Below are positions 9,081 through 17,760 of a stretch of 64,000 bases of DNA, piece after piece; within the stretch, counting starts at the first letter, position 1; each line of letters starts with the position of its first letter. A program made the position numbers and the translations under genes. The DNA lies in NCBI GenBank assembly GCA_963848085.1, contig CAWKCE010000003.1, forward strand, positions 1 through 64,000, written 5' to 3'. Source of the DNA: CAWKCE01 sp032127035 (GTDB lineage Bacteria; Actinomycetota; Actinomycetes; JAHEKZ01). The notes under the pieces were generated by a model. It was not told the origin of the DNA and made no database searches. It worked only from the letters and a program-made list of their open reading frames with translations.

Positions 9081-10654
9081 GCTCGCCGGCAGCCGTCGTC
9101 GCCCGCCTCGGGGTGCGCCAGGTCCGGCGCGGCACCCTGATCGTGGCCGGGGTCTCCGGCTTCTTCCTGGCCGCCGCCATCGCCGCATACGACCAGCTCA
9201 GCGGCGCGGCCAGCTCGTTCGACCAGCTGGCCGCCAACCCGGGGATGCGCGCCCTGCTCGGCGTCCCGTGGGACCTCACCACCAGTGGCGGCTTCGTCGC
9301 CTGGCGGGCGCAGGCGTTCATCGCGCTGATCGTCGCCATCTGGGCGGCGCTGGCGGCGACCAGGGTCTTCCGCGGCGAGGAGGAGCGCGGCCACTGGGAC
9401 CTGTTGCTGGCCGCGCCACTGACCCGAGCGCGCGGAGTGAGCGTCCACCTGGCGCTGTTCGTCGCGGCCGGAGTCGTGACGGCCGTGGTGGTGCTGGCCT
9501 CGCTGCTCGCCAGCGGGGAGGCGTGGCCCGGCTCGCTGCTGTTCGGCGGCGGGGTCGGCCTGGTTCTGGTGCTGTTTGCCGGTGTCGGAGCGGTGACCTC
9601 CCAGCTCGTTCCGCAGCGGCGGCTGGCCGCCGGCCTGGCCGGCATCACGGTCGGCGCCTTCTTCCTGCTGCGCATGGCGGCCGACGTCACCGACACATAT
9701 GGCTGGCTCCGATGGTTGACCCCGTTCGGCTGGCTGGAGAACCTGCGGGCGTTCAGCGGGGACGACCCGGCCGCGCTGCTGCTGCTCGGCGGGGCCGCGG
9801 CCGTCACGTTCGTCGTCACCGTGGTGCTGGCGCAGCGTCGCGACCTCGGGGCGGGCGTGGTCCAGGTGACCGACGAGGCGAAGCCCCGGCTGCGGCTGCT
9901 GGGCAGCGCCGACGGGTTCGCGGTGCGTCGGCGGTCCCGCGAGCTCATCGGCTGGGGCTCGGCGCTGCTGGTGCTGGCTTCCGTCTACGGGGGCCTCGGC
10001 GGCTCGGTGACGGACCTGCTCGACAGCAACCCGCAGCTGCAGCAGTTCCTCGACCAGCTGGGGATGACCGAACTGTTCAGCGTGACTGGGTACATCGCCT
10101 TGATGGCGTCGCTGCTGTCCGTCGTGATCGCGGTCTACCCGATCTCGGTCGTGCACGCCGAGCAGGAGGACGAGGAGGACGGCCGGCTCGACCTGGCGCA
10201 GTCCGGGGCGGTCACCCGGAGCCGGTGGCTGGGCGCGCTCGTGTGGTCCGCCGCGGTCGCCATGGCTGCGCTGGCGCTGCTGATCTCGGCAGGGCTGTGG
10301 CTGGGTGGTGCGGCGTCGGGCGCGGGCCTGTCGGCCGCCGACGCGTTCGCGGCAACCGTCGCGGCACTGCCGGTGCCGCTGCTCGTGCTGGGGATCGTGG
10401 TGCTGCTGCACGGGGTCCGGCCGGCGTGGGCGGTGCCGACGGCGACCGCGGTGGCCGTCGGCGGGTACCTGGTCGAGCTGTTCGGCCCGGCGTTCGACTG
10501 GCCGGACTGGGTGATGAACCTGTCGCCGTACCACCACCTGGCGATGGTGCCGGTGGAGCCGGTCGCGTGGCCGGCTACCTGGGCGCTGCTGGGGCTGGCC
10601 GTCGGCTGCGGCGCCCTGGGCTTCGTCGGCTACCGCCGCCGCGACCTCGTCTAG
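9077..10654 (+). CDS. ABC transporter permease, two-module export type
   Basis: 525 aa from a GTG overlapping the ATPase stop by four bases. About twelve transmembrane helices in two similar halves, as in exporter permeases of the ABC-2 / polyketide antibiotic family. Charged loops recur in the two halves (FRGEEERGHWDLLLAAPLTR and EQEDEEDGRLDLAQSGAVTR), each being the EExGRxxLLLxxPxxR-like loop that contacts the ATPase. Forms the membrane part of an exporter with the preceding gene. Substrate unknown. Transcription should end at the hairpin 29 bases downstream. Confidence 0.88.
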   Translation: MSSPAAVVARLGVRQVRRGTLIVAGVSGFFLAAAIAAYDQLSGAASSFDQLAANPGMRALLGVPWDLTTSGGFVAWRAQAFIALIVAIWAALAATRVFRGEEERGHWDLLLAAPLTRARGVSVHLALFVAAGVVTAVVVLASLLASGEAWPGSLLFGGGVGLVLVLFAGVGAVTSQLVPQRRLAAGLAGITVGAFFLLRMAADVTDTYGWLRWLTPFGWLENLRAFSGDDPAALLLLGGAAAVTFVVTVVLAQRRDLGAGVVQVTDEAKPRLRLLGSADGFAVRRRSRELIGWGSALLVLASVYGGLGGSVTDLLDSNPQLQQFLDQLGMTELFSVTGYIALMASLLSVVIAVYPISVVHAEQEDEEDGRLDLAQSGAVTRSRWLGALVWSAAVAMAALALLISAGLWLGGAASGAGLSAADAFAATVAALPVPLLVLGIVVLLHGVRPAWAVPTATAVAVGGYLVELFGPAFDWPDWVMNLSPYHHLAMVPVEPVAWPATWALLGLAVGCGALGFVGYRRRDLV

Positions 10655-10682
10655 CCGCACCCGCTCCGATCGTCCCCCCACA

Positions 10683-10730
10683 ACTTGCTAGGCGGGGCGA
10701 GCGCCTGAGCGCTCGCCCCGCCTAGCAAGT
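10683..10730. terminator. Perfect 22-bp hairpin between convergent genes
   Basis: Positions 10683-10704 are the exact reverse complement of 10709-10730, with a four-base CTGA loop. The outer arms begin ACTTGCTAGGCGGGG. There is no U-tract on either side. It lies between the end of the permease gene (10654) and the end of the convergent SHOCT gene (10755), so it can serve both strands as an intrinsic-type terminator or mRNA 3' barrier. Confidence 0.8.
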
Positions 10731-10754
10731 ACTACGTGCGGTGTGTCCCAGCCG

Positions 10755-11138
10755 TCAGGCGAGGGCCTTGGCCTTGAGGGCGTCGTACTCGGCCTGCGAG
10801 ATGGCACCCGAGTCGAGCAGGTTCTTGGCCTGCGCGATCTGGTCGGCCGCGCTCGAGCTGTCGGTGGCCACGATCTGCTTGGCCATCTCCATCTGCTGGT
10901 CCTGGGCGCGCCCGGCAGCCGCGATGGCGCGGTCGGCCATCCCGTCCCCGCGGACGATCATGTAGACGAGCAGCGAGATCAGCGGCAGGAACAGGAGCGC
11001 GATGATCCAGATCACCTTGCTGAACCCGTTGAGGTCCTTGCTGCGGAACAGGTCACCGATGACGCTGAACAGCATCATGAAGTAGATGACCATGAAGAAG
11101 ATGACGACGAGGCTCCAGAGGAAGTCGCCGAGGTCCAC
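10755..11138 (-). CDS. PLDc_N / SHOCT domain membrane protein
   Basis: 127 aa. The N-terminal 65 residues hold two membrane helices in the phospholipase-D-nuclease N-terminal pattern (LFRSKDLNGFSKVIWIIALL, then PLISLLVYMIVRG). The last 30 residues (IAQAKNLLDSGAISQAEYDALKAKAL) are a SHOCT motif, a short C-terminal helix-turn-helix found on many membrane proteins and thought to mediate assembly. The GTG start has AGGAG six bases upstream. A frequent actinobacterial architecture with no settled function. Confidence 0.85.
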   Translation of the reverse strand: MDLGDFLWSLVVIFFMVIYFMMLFSVIGDLFRSKDLNGFSKVIWIIALLFLPLISLLVYMIVRGDGMADRAIAAAGRAQDQQMEMAKQIVATDSSSAADQIAQAKNLLDSGAISQAEYDALKAKALA

Positions 11139-11199
11139 GTGAACTCCTAAATCGAGGGTAAAGAGCGAAGTGACATTTCGCGCCGGAGCCTAGCGTGAC

Positions 11200-14100
11200 T
11201 CAGCCGGCGATCCCCAGCCGGTGCGCCACGGCCGCCGCCTCGCCCCGGCCGGAGACCTGCAGCTTGGCCAGGATTGCGGACACGTGCACGCTTGCGGTTT
11301 TTGGGCTCATGTAGAGCCGCTCGCCGATCTGCCGGTTGGTCAGCCCCTCCGCCACCAGCACCAGCACATCGTGCTCGCGCTCGGTGAGCCCCAGGCGCGC
11401 GACCGGGTCGACTGGTGCCTCCCCGTCGCCGACAGGCTCGTCCGGCAGCGCGATCCGGGCCCGGCGGGCCAGGCCGCGGGCCCGCTCGACGAGCAGGGCG
11501 GCTCCGGACGCCGCCGACACTTCGGCCGCGTCGGCGAGCAGCTCGGCAGCGGCCGAACGGTCACCGGCCGCCACCGCCAGCTCAGCCATGCGGATCTTCA
11601 CCGCCGCCACCTGGAGGACGTCGTCGACCTTCGCGTAGGCGCCGGCGACCTGCTCCCAGCCGCTGACGTCGTCGGTGCCGTGCGCTCGGTCCAGCTCGGC
11701 CAGCACGTGGGTCCGCCATGCCGTGCCCGAGGCGCCCGGCACCGGAAGCTGGTCGACGTCTGCTCGGACGCGCTGGGCGTCGGCGAGCGCTGCCGCCAGC
11801 CGGGTGTCGTCGTGCAGGTCGCGCGCCCGGTCGGCCCGGTCGGCCACCGCACGGGCGGCCTCGACGACCAGCGGCCACAGGTACCGCGTGTGGTCGGTGG
11901 GCAGCGGCGGCGTGAGGGGTTCCACGGCCTGGGCGAACGCGGCGTCGGCGTCTCCCTGCTCACTGGCCAGCCATGCTCCGAGCTGGAGCTGCGGCAGCGA
12001 GTCCTGCAGCAGCAGCCGGTTGCGCTCGCGGAGCTCGTCGCCCTGCCGTACCAGCGCCGCCGCAGCCTCCAGGTCGCCCCGGAGCAGCGCGATCCGCCCG
12101 GACAGCTGGATCAGGTAGGCCGTCCCGCTGGGCGTCGCCCAGCCCACTCCCAGCGCCTGGTCGACGACGGCGCTGGCCTCGTCCAGCCGCCCAAGCAGGA
12201 CCAGCGGGTCGGCCAAGTTGCCGGCGAGGAGCTGGCCGAACGTGCGGGTCAGCGACAGCTTCTCGGTGACGACCAGGCCGCGGCGGGCGGCGTCGGCCGC
12301 CTCCTCGTAGCGACCGAGCCCGCACAGTGCGTGCGACATGTTGGTGAGGACCCGGGCGAGCAGCATGTCGTTGCCCTCGCGGGTCGCCAGGTCGAGGGCC
12401 TGCCGGGCGAACTCCAGCCCCTGTTCGACGTCGTCGGTACTGACCAGGACGGTGCTGAGCGTCGACATCGCCGAGATCTCCACCCGGGTCGAGCCGGCGG
12501 CCCGCGCCGCCGCCAGCGCCTCGCGGGCGAGCTCCTCGCCGATGTCGCCGTGGCCGAGCAGCAGTTGGCGCATCGCCAGCGAGTCCAGCGCCTCGGCGCG
12601 CAACCGGGACGGCGGGTCCACCGGCATCAGCTCGAGGGCGCGCTCCAGGTCTCCGGACGAGGAGACCTTGCCCCCGCACCACTTGCCCCGTTGCATCAGG
12701 GCGTCGGCCAGCCGCAGCGGGTCGCCGGTCTTCTCCGCCTCCGCCACCAGCTGGTCGGACAGCGGCTCGACGCGGTCTGCCACCCCCGCGCGGGCAGCGG
12801 CGCGCACGGCATCCCGCAGGACGGTGACCAGGTCCACACCGGCGACCGCCTCGGCATCAGGGACGACCGACCACAGTCCGAGCATGCGCTCGAGCAGGTG
12901 CAGCTGCTCGGCGTAGGCGTGGACGCGCTCGGCCTGCTCGGCCGCGACGTACGCCGCGGCGAGCGCCTTCGGCTGGTCGTGGGCGGCGTCCCAGTGGTGC
13001 GCCACCTCCGCCGGGAGCCGGTCGGGGCGGACGAGTGCGGGCGAGTCGGTGAGGGTCCGGGCCACGCGGGCGTGCAGGCGGGCGTGCTCCCCCGGCAGGA
13101 GGTCGTCGTGGATGGCGTCGCGCAGCAGGGAGTGGCGGAACGTGAACGCGTCGGCCTGGGTGTCGGCCACGAGGACGTTCGCCTCGACGGAGGCGCGCAA
13201 GGCGTCGGCCAGCGCGGCTTCCGGCTGCTCGGCCACCGCGGCGATCACCGGGTAGTGGGCGCGCGCGCCGATCACGGCCACGACCTGCAGGACCTGCCGG
13301 GCCGTCCGGTCCAGCCGCTCGGTCCGGATCATCAGCAGGTCGCGCAGCGAGTCGGGCAGCCCGGACTCGGGGAAGCAGCACGCCAGCTCCTCGACGAACA
13401 GCGGGTTGCCCTCGGAGCGCTCGTAGACGCGGTCCAGCTCGTCGTCGGACGGCGTGCGGCCCAGCAGCGCCGCCATCTGTGCGGCGACGTCGTCTCGGTC
13501 GAGCCGGTCCAGCGTCAGCCGGCTGACCCCGCGCACGCGGTCCAGCTCGGCGAGGAAGGGTCGCAGCGGGTGTGTGCGGTGCAGGTCGTCGGCGCGGAAC
13601 GTCGCCACGACCAGGACGCGGCTGCCGCGCAGGGTGCGGGCCAGGAACCCGAGCAGGTCACGGCTGGAGCGGTCTGCCCAGTGCAGGTCCTCGAGCACGA
13701 GCACCAGGGGACGGTCCTGGGACGCGCTTTCCAGCAGGTCGGTCACGGCCTCGTACAGCCGCAGCAGGTCCGACGACGGGCGCGCGGCCGGCATCGGCTC
13801 GGAACCGGCAGGAGCCAGCTCGGGGACCAGGGCCGCCAGCTCCAGGCGTCCCGGGCCGACCAGCTCGGCCACAGTGGCCTGGCCGCGCTGCCGGACCAGG
13901 TCGCGCAGCGCGGTCACGAAGGGGGTGAACGCGAGCCCGTTGTCCCCGAGGTCGAGGCAGCCGCCCAGCAGGACGTCGGCGTCGTCGTGTGCGCTGCGCA
14001 CGAACTCCTCGACCAGGCGGGTCTTGCCGACTCCGGCGTCCCCGCCGAGCACGACAACCCCCGGCCGCCCGTCCGCCGCCTCGGCGAGCTGCTCGCGCAG

Positions 14101-14214
14101 CGTCGCCAGCTCAGGTTCCCGGCCGACGAAGACCGGGCTCAGCAGACGGCCGGACACGAGGTCGAGCATGCCACCCGCGCCGGGGACGGGGGAGGGCTCA
14201 AGCAGTGCGGTCAC
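11200..14214 (-). CDS. Large LuxR-family regulator with AAA/NACHT-like ATPase (LAL type)
   Basis: 1004 aa. Walker A GGDAGVGKT at residues 57-65 and Walker B LVLEDLHWAD near 172 define the ATPase. A long helical TPR-like middle follows (about 400-900). The C-terminal LuxR HTH has LTEREHDVLVLVAEGLTNRQ then MSPKTASVHVSAILAKL (about 935-1000). This is the LAL (MalT-like) layout: the ATPase/TPR part senses a ligand and the HTH activates transcription. The GTG start overlaps the stop of the 42-aa ORF before it (GTGA), so the two are coupled. The target genes are not evident; the exporter and sulfotransferases lie downstream on the other strand. Confidence 0.92.
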   Translation of the reverse strand: MTALLEPSPVPGAGGMLDLVSGRLLSPVFVGREPELATLREQLAEAADGRPGVVVLGGDAGVGKTRLVEEFVRSAHDDADVLLGGCLDLGDNGLAFTPFVTALRDLVRQRGQATVAELVGPGRLELAALVPELAPAGSEPMPAARPSSDLLRLYEAVTDLLESASQDRPLVLVLEDLHWADRSSRDLLGFLARTLRGSRVLVVATFRADDLHRTHPLRPFLAELDRVRGVSRLTLDRLDRDDVAAQMAALLGRTPSDDELDRVYERSEGNPLFVEELACCFPESGLPDSLRDLLMIRTERLDRTARQVLQVVAVIGARAHYPVIAAVAEQPEAALADALRASVEANVLVADTQADAFTFRHSLLRDAIHDDLLPGEHARLHARVARTLTDSPALVRPDRLPAEVAHHWDAAHDQPKALAAAYVAAEQAERVHAYAEQLHLLERMLGLWSVVPDAEAVAGVDLVTVLRDAVRAAARAGVADRVEPLSDQLVAEAEKTGDPLRLADALMQRGKWCGGKVSSSGDLERALELMPVDPPSRLRAEALDSLAMRQLLLGHGDIGEELAREALAAARAAGSTRVEISAMSTLSTVLVSTDDVEQGLEFARQALDLATREGNDMLLARVLTNMSHALCGLGRYEEAADAARRGLVVTEKLSLTRTFGQLLAGNLADPLVLLGRLDEASAVVDQALGVGWATPSGTAYLIQLSGRIALLRGDLEAAAALVRQGDELRERNRLLLQDSLPQLQLGAWLASEQGDADAAFAQAVEPLTPPLPTDHTRYLWPLVVEAARAVADRADRARDLHDDTRLAAALADAQRVRADVDQLPVPGASGTAWRTHVLAELDRAHGTDDVSGWEQVAGAYAKVDDVLQVAAVKIRMAELAVAAGDRSAAAELLADAAEVSAASGAALLVERARGLARRARIALPDEPVGDGEAPVDPVARLGLTEREHDVLVLVAEGLTNRQIGERLYMSPKTASVHVSAILAKLQVSGRGEAAAVAHRLGIAG

Positions 14215-14339
14215 CGGGTGCCGTGGTCCCGGCGGTTGTGGCGGGCGTTGCCAACCCGACGCCAGGTTTCGGCGCGGCGGGCGATCCGGGCCTGCTCGTC
14301 GGCGACGAGCTGCTCGGCGATCCAGTAGTTGCTGTTCAT
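14211..14339 (-). CDS. 42-aa ORF translationally coupled to the LuxR regulator
   Basis: ATG at 14337-14339 with GAGGAG eight bases upstream; the product begins MNSNYWIAEQLVADEQARIA and ends in an Arg/His-rich stretch (RRVGNARHNRRDHGTR). The stop TGA overlaps the GTG of the regulator. The strong ribosome site and exact overlap argue that it is translated, either as a leader that sets the translation rate of the large regulator or as a small basic protein in its own right. No homologue is recalled. A longer in-frame extension upstream has no better start. Confidence 0.55.
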   Translation of the reverse strand: MNSNYWIAEQLVADEQARIARRAETWRRVGNARHNRRDHGTR

Positions 14340-14431
14340 GGCGTTCTCCTCGGTCCGTGGTGGGTGGCTACGGTTCGAGGTTCGCCCTAAGGCGGGGGTG
14401 GGCGGATCGGTCAGGTGCCTACGAGGGGTCC

Positions 14432-14872
14432 TTAGACCGGGTTCGGGGCGGCGGTCACCGCGTGGAACGACCAGCGGGCACGCTCCGCGCCGTCGACCTC
14501 GAGGACAGCCACGTAGGCGCCGGCCTCGGACACCACGAACCCGTTGACCAGCGTCGCCAGCGGGATCAGCGTCGGCTCCCCGTCCGGGAGGGCGGGGTTC
14601 GGGTCGACCTGGAACTGGCCGTCGATCCGGGCGCCCATGGAGCCGCCGTCCGCGTCGTCGAACCGAACGGTGAACGTGTGCGTCTGGCGCTCCGCCCGCC
14701 AAGCGACCTCGAGGACTGCGGCCACGGCGAAGTGGTGTGTCGACGGGTAGCTGAGGCTGTGCAGGCGGTTCCAGAACGCACCGTTGGCGTAGACCTTGCC
14801 TCCGACAGCCTCGGCGTGGTCGGCGAGGAAGAACGCGAGCACGCGGATCGTCGGGTCGAACTCGGCGGCCAT
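14432..14872 (-). CDS. Hypothetical protein, beta-rich (DUF6941-like)
   Basis: 146 aa. The sequence opens FDPTIRVLAFFLADHAEAVGG, continues KVYANGAFWNRLHSLSYP and later VRFDDADGG, ending in a Ig-like strand pattern (AYVAVLEVDGAERARWSFHAV). The N-terminal pattern (ADHAE, then gGKVYxxGAFW) resembles the DUF6941 group of small uncharacterised bacterial and phage proteins; that match is from memory. Start ATG 14870-14872, 36 bases from the divergent GTG of the next gene. Confidence 0.65.
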   Translation of the reverse strand: MAAEFDPTIRVLAFFLADHAEAVGGKVYANGAFWNRLHSLSYPSTHHFAVAAVLEVAWRAERQTHTFTVRFDDADGGSMGARIDGQFQVDPNPALPDGEPTLIPLATLVNGFVVSEAGAYVAVLEVDGAERARWSFHAVTAAPNPV

Positions 14873-14896
14873 GCCCGCGAGCCTCTCACGGGGCGG

Positions 14897-14902
14897 GATA
14901 CT
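14897..14902 (+). promoter_or_regulatory. Predicted -10 element (GATACT), leaderless
   Basis: GATACT ends six bases before the GTG at 14909, fitting a leaderless start for the Asp-box protein. It lies inside the 36-base divergent spacer. No -35 was recognised. Confidence 0.4.
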
Positions 14903-14908
14903 GGGCAG

Positions 14909-15859
14909 GTGTCGCGCCCCCGCCTGGTCTGGACCACGCTCGGGCTGGTCGCCCTGACCGTGGTCACCGGGCTGGTGGCGTACGCGGCGATGCGCTCGAC
15001 GGCGCCGCTGCCGGCCCCGACCCCCCAGGGCTCCGCGTTGGCCGGTCCGGCGTCCATCGAGCCGACGCCACCCGCGACCGGCAAGCCGTCGGACAGCCGG
15101 GTCCAGGTGGTCGCGCCGCCGCTCGCGCTGGCAGACGCGCGTATCGCGTACCGGGGGACGGTGGGGGCCTGCGACGAGCAGGCGACGCTGGAGCGCAGCG
15201 TCGACGGCGGCCGCAGCTGGCGGTCGGTCAGCCTCCCGGTGCGACAGCTGCTGAGCCTGCGGGCGGTGCCGCCCTCGGGCGTTGACCTGGTGGGTTCGGG
15301 CTCGCCGGACGGTGCCGGCTGCCGGACGGTGGCCTGGGCCAGCACCGACGGCGGCCGGTCGTGGGACGGGCCGGCCGCGGCGGCGGCACAGTGGTACCGC
15401 GACCCGGACCGCCCGCGGGAGATCCACACCCCGGCGGGCCCGGCGCAGACGCCGTGCGCGAACCCGAACTTCGCGGCGGTGGAGCTGGTGGGGCTGTCGA
15501 CCACGGACGCCGCCGTGCTGTGCCCGAAGGGGCGGGTGCTGCGGACGTTGGACGGCGGGGCGAACTGGATTCGACTGGCGGTGGTGCCGGGGGCGGTTGC
15601 GCTGGCGTGGGAGAGCCGGGACCTCGGGTGGCTGCTGGACGTCAGTGACGCGCAGTGCCCGTCCGTCCGACTGCTGCAGACCGTCGACGGTGGACGGACG
15701 TGGCGGGTCGGCGGCTGCCTGGGCCAGCTGCCGGTGCAGCCGGACGAGGGGCTGCTCCCGTCACTCGCGTTCGCCGACGGGTACCTGGGGATGGCCATCG
15801 TCGGCGGGGACGTGTTCACCACCAAGGACGGTGGCTACGGCTGGCGGCAGGTGGGCTGA
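14909..15859 (+). CDS. Secreted or membrane-anchored Asp-box (BNR-like) propeller protein
   Basis: 316 aa. One N-terminal hydrophobic helix after SRPRLVW (about residues 8-27) is either an uncleaved anchor or signal peptide, then a Pro/Ser/Thr linker. Four Asp-boxes are visible: STDGGRSW, TLDGGANW, TVDGGRTW and TKDGGYGW, plus SVDGGRSW near the start. These mark blades of a propeller as in sialidase-like and YCF48-like proteins. No sialidase catalytic Arg triad was identified, so a binding or scaffold role is more likely. GTG chosen because it gives a complete leader. Confidence 0.8.
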   Translation: MSRPRLVWTTLGLVALTVVTGLVAYAAMRSTAPLPAPTPQGSALAGPASIEPTPPATGKPSDSRVQVVAPPLALADARIAYRGTVGACDEQATLERSVDGGRSWRSVSLPVRQLLSLRAVPPSGVDLVGSGSPDGAGCRTVAWASTDGGRSWDGPAAAAAQWYRDPDRPREIHTPAGPAQTPCANPNFAAVELVGLSTTDAAVLCPKGRVLRTLDGGANWIRLAVVPGAVALAWESRDLGWLLDVSDAQCPSVRLLQTVDGGRTWRVGGCLGQLPVQPDEGLLPSLAFADGYLGMAIVGGDVFTTKDGGYGWRQVG

Positions 15860-15866
15860 GCCCGGG

Positions 15867-17264
15867 TCACCAGGTGAAGTTGGGCGGCACGGGGCTGCAG
15901 GCTGCGATCGTCTTGTCGCGAAGCTTCGTGACCCGGTTGCTGTAGCCCGGGTTCCTCGCCAGGTTCGTGAGCTCGTACGGGTCGTTGCGGTAGTCGTACA
16001 GCTCGCGCCCTCGGTTGTCGCTGTACTCGACGAACAGCCAGCGACTCGTGCGCCACCCGCAGTAGGGGGGGCGGTACTCGAACCTGGATCCCTCCAGGAG
16101 GAGCGAACGTCTCCTGTCGGTGAGCAAGGACACGCCCTCGACGTCCAAGGCCCGCGGCACCCCCGCCGCATCGAGGAGGGTGGCCGTCACGTCGACGTTT
16201 GCGGCCAGCGCTCTTTCCCCGGTGATCGGAAGGTGGCCGTCCCATCGCATGAAGAGGGGGACCTCCGTCGCGGCCGCGTACGGGCTGTTCTTCCCGGTGA
16301 CTCGGTGCTCGCCCCAGAGCAAGCCATTGTCCGACATGTACACGAACAGCGTGTTGTCCATCCGATCGCCCATGGTGGTGAGCAGGGTGCCGACCGCCTC
16401 GTCAACGGCGCGAAGCGTGAGCGACTGGCGCTCGCGACGACGTTCGAGGCGGTACCGGGGCGTTTCGGAGAGCTGTCGGATGAACAGGGGCTTGTCGGAG
16501 ACATCTGCTTCGTACAGGGACGGTGGGCGGTAGGGCGGCTGGCGCGTCCACGTGCCCATGTGACGCAGCGCGGGAGTCGAGGGCGCATGCGGCGCATACG
16601 GGGTCAACAGGAGGAAGAACGGAGTATCGACGGGGGTGGACTCGATGAAGTCGTTTGCACGGGCAGCCAGCACGTCGGTCGAGTAGTCGGCTTCGGAGGA
16701 GCCGAACAGCTCGTCGGGACCGGTGCCGCTCAGCTTGTAGTCGTAGTACGCGCCCGCGGCACCGGTGCCAGGCACGGACATGGCGCGGAAGACGTCCCAG
16801 CCGGGCGGTACGAAGCCGTCCGGAGCCCCCTGCCACTGGTTGAGGTACTTGCCGAACAGGCCGGTCCGATAGCCGGCGCCCTGCAGTGCGGTGGCGATGG
16901 TTTGGCTCTCGTACCCCGACTCGTTGAATGACCGCCAGCCGCCGTGCGGGTAGAAGTTGTCGTACACATCCGTCACGTGTGCCTGGTTCCCGCTGAGGAA
17001 CGCCGCCCGCGACGGACAGCAGGTGGATGTGGGGATCAGGCCGCGGAACACGGTCCCTTGGTTGCGGATCTGTTTGCGAACAATCGGCATTCCCTTGAGC
17101 TGTCCTCGCCGCTGGTCGTCCGTCATCACGACGACGATGTTCGGAGTCGTCGATGCGGCTGTTCGCGCTGGTAGAACTTGGACCGCATCGGCAGAGGATC
17201 CTGGCGCCAAAACCCCAGCTGAGGCCATCAGGCAGACAACGGCAAGCCACGCAGCTGGCTTCAC
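15867..17264 (-). CDS. Secreted sulfatase (arylsulfatase / N-acetylglucosamine-6-sulfatase type)
   Basis: 465 aa with a signal peptide (residues 1-26). The metal-binding VVVMTDD (residues 44-50) and the sulfatase signature STCCPSRAAFLSG contain C82, the cysteine converted to formylglycine in the CxPSR motif. Later SDNGLLWGEH supplies the DNG metal ligands, and GKYLNQW the active-site Lys region. It hydrolyses sulfate esters outside the cell, after activation by a formylglycine-generating enzyme not seen here. With three sulfotransferases 6 kb away it suggests sulfate-ester metabolism, though nothing links the two groups transcriptionally. Confidence 0.9.
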   Translation of the reverse strand: MKPAAWLAVVCLMASAGVLAPGSSADAVQVLPARTAASTTPNIVVVMTDDQRRGQLKGMPIVRKQIRNQGTVFRGLIPTSTCCPSRAAFLSGNQAHVTDVYDNFYPHGGWRSFNESGYESQTIATALQGAGYRTGLFGKYLNQWQGAPDGFVPPGWDVFRAMSVPGTGAAGAYYDYKLSGTGPDELFGSSEADYSTDVLAARANDFIESTPVDTPFFLLLTPYAPHAPSTPALRHMGTWTRQPPYRPPSLYEADVSDKPLFIRQLSETPRYRLERRRERQSLTLRAVDEAVGTLLTTMGDRMDNTLFVYMSDNGLLWGEHRVTGKNSPYAAATEVPLFMRWDGHLPITGERALAANVDVTATLLDAAGVPRALDVEGVSLLTDRRRSLLLEGSRFEYRPPYCGWRTSRWLFVEYSDNRGRELYDYRNDPYELTNLARNPGYSNRVTKLRDKTIAACSPVPPNFTW

Positions 17265-17301
17265 GTTGCCCTCTTCCGCATGTGGGTTGTGCCGGTGGCC
17301 G

Positions 17302-17742
17302 TCAGGCTTCGAGGACGATGGTACGTGGGCCGTCGTTGACCAGGGTCAGGGCCATGTCCGCGCCGAAGACGCCCGCCTCGACCTTCGCGCCCCGTTCCCG
17401 CAGGGCGTCGCAGAAGGCGGCCACGAGCGGTTCGCTGACCGGCCGGGGAGCCGCGGCCGACCACGATGGGCGACGGCCCTTGCCCAGGTCGGCGTAGAGC
17501 GTGAACTGGCTGACCACCAGCACCGGGGCACCCAGGTCGGAGGCGGAGCGCTCGTCGTCCATGACGCGCAGCTGCCAGATCTTGTCCGCCAACCGGGCGG
17601 CCCGCTCGGGGGTGTCGTCGTGCGTGGCGCCGACGAGCACCACCAGGCCGGGCTCGTCGAAGCCGCCGGTGACCCGCGACGGCCCGTCCGGGTCGTGGAC
17701 TGTGACGGACGCCGAGGTGACGACCTGGACGACTGCGCGCAT
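17302..17742 (-). CDS. dtd: D-aminoacyl-tRNA deacylase
   Basis: 146 aa. Removes D-amino acids (and glycine from tRNA-Ala) from mischarged tRNA. The motifs are clear: MRAVVQVVTSASVTV at the start, VSQFTLYADLGKGRRPSW with the catalytic SQFTLY loop, and the C-terminal NDGPRTIVLEA containing the Gly-Pro motif. The ATG at 17740-17742 gives the canonical N-terminus. The longer in-frame extension reads through the 32-bp repeat and was rejected. It lies 66 bases downstream of the PEP-mutase-family gene, probably in one transcript. Confidence 0.93.
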   Translation of the reverse strand: MRAVVQVVTSASVTVHDPDGPSRVTGGFDEPGLVVLVGATHDDTPERAARLADKIWQLRVMDDERSASDLGAPVLVVSQFTLYADLGKGRRPSWSAAAPRPVSEPLVAAFCDALRERGAKVEAGVFGADMALTLVNDGPRTIVLEA

Positions 17743-17760
17743 GGGGTCATCTTGCTGCAC

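Noticed and set aside
11221..14328. Plus-strand open frame of 1035 codons
   Set aside because: Antisense to the LuxR regulator, which has Walker A, Walker B and HTH motifs; the plus-strand product has none.
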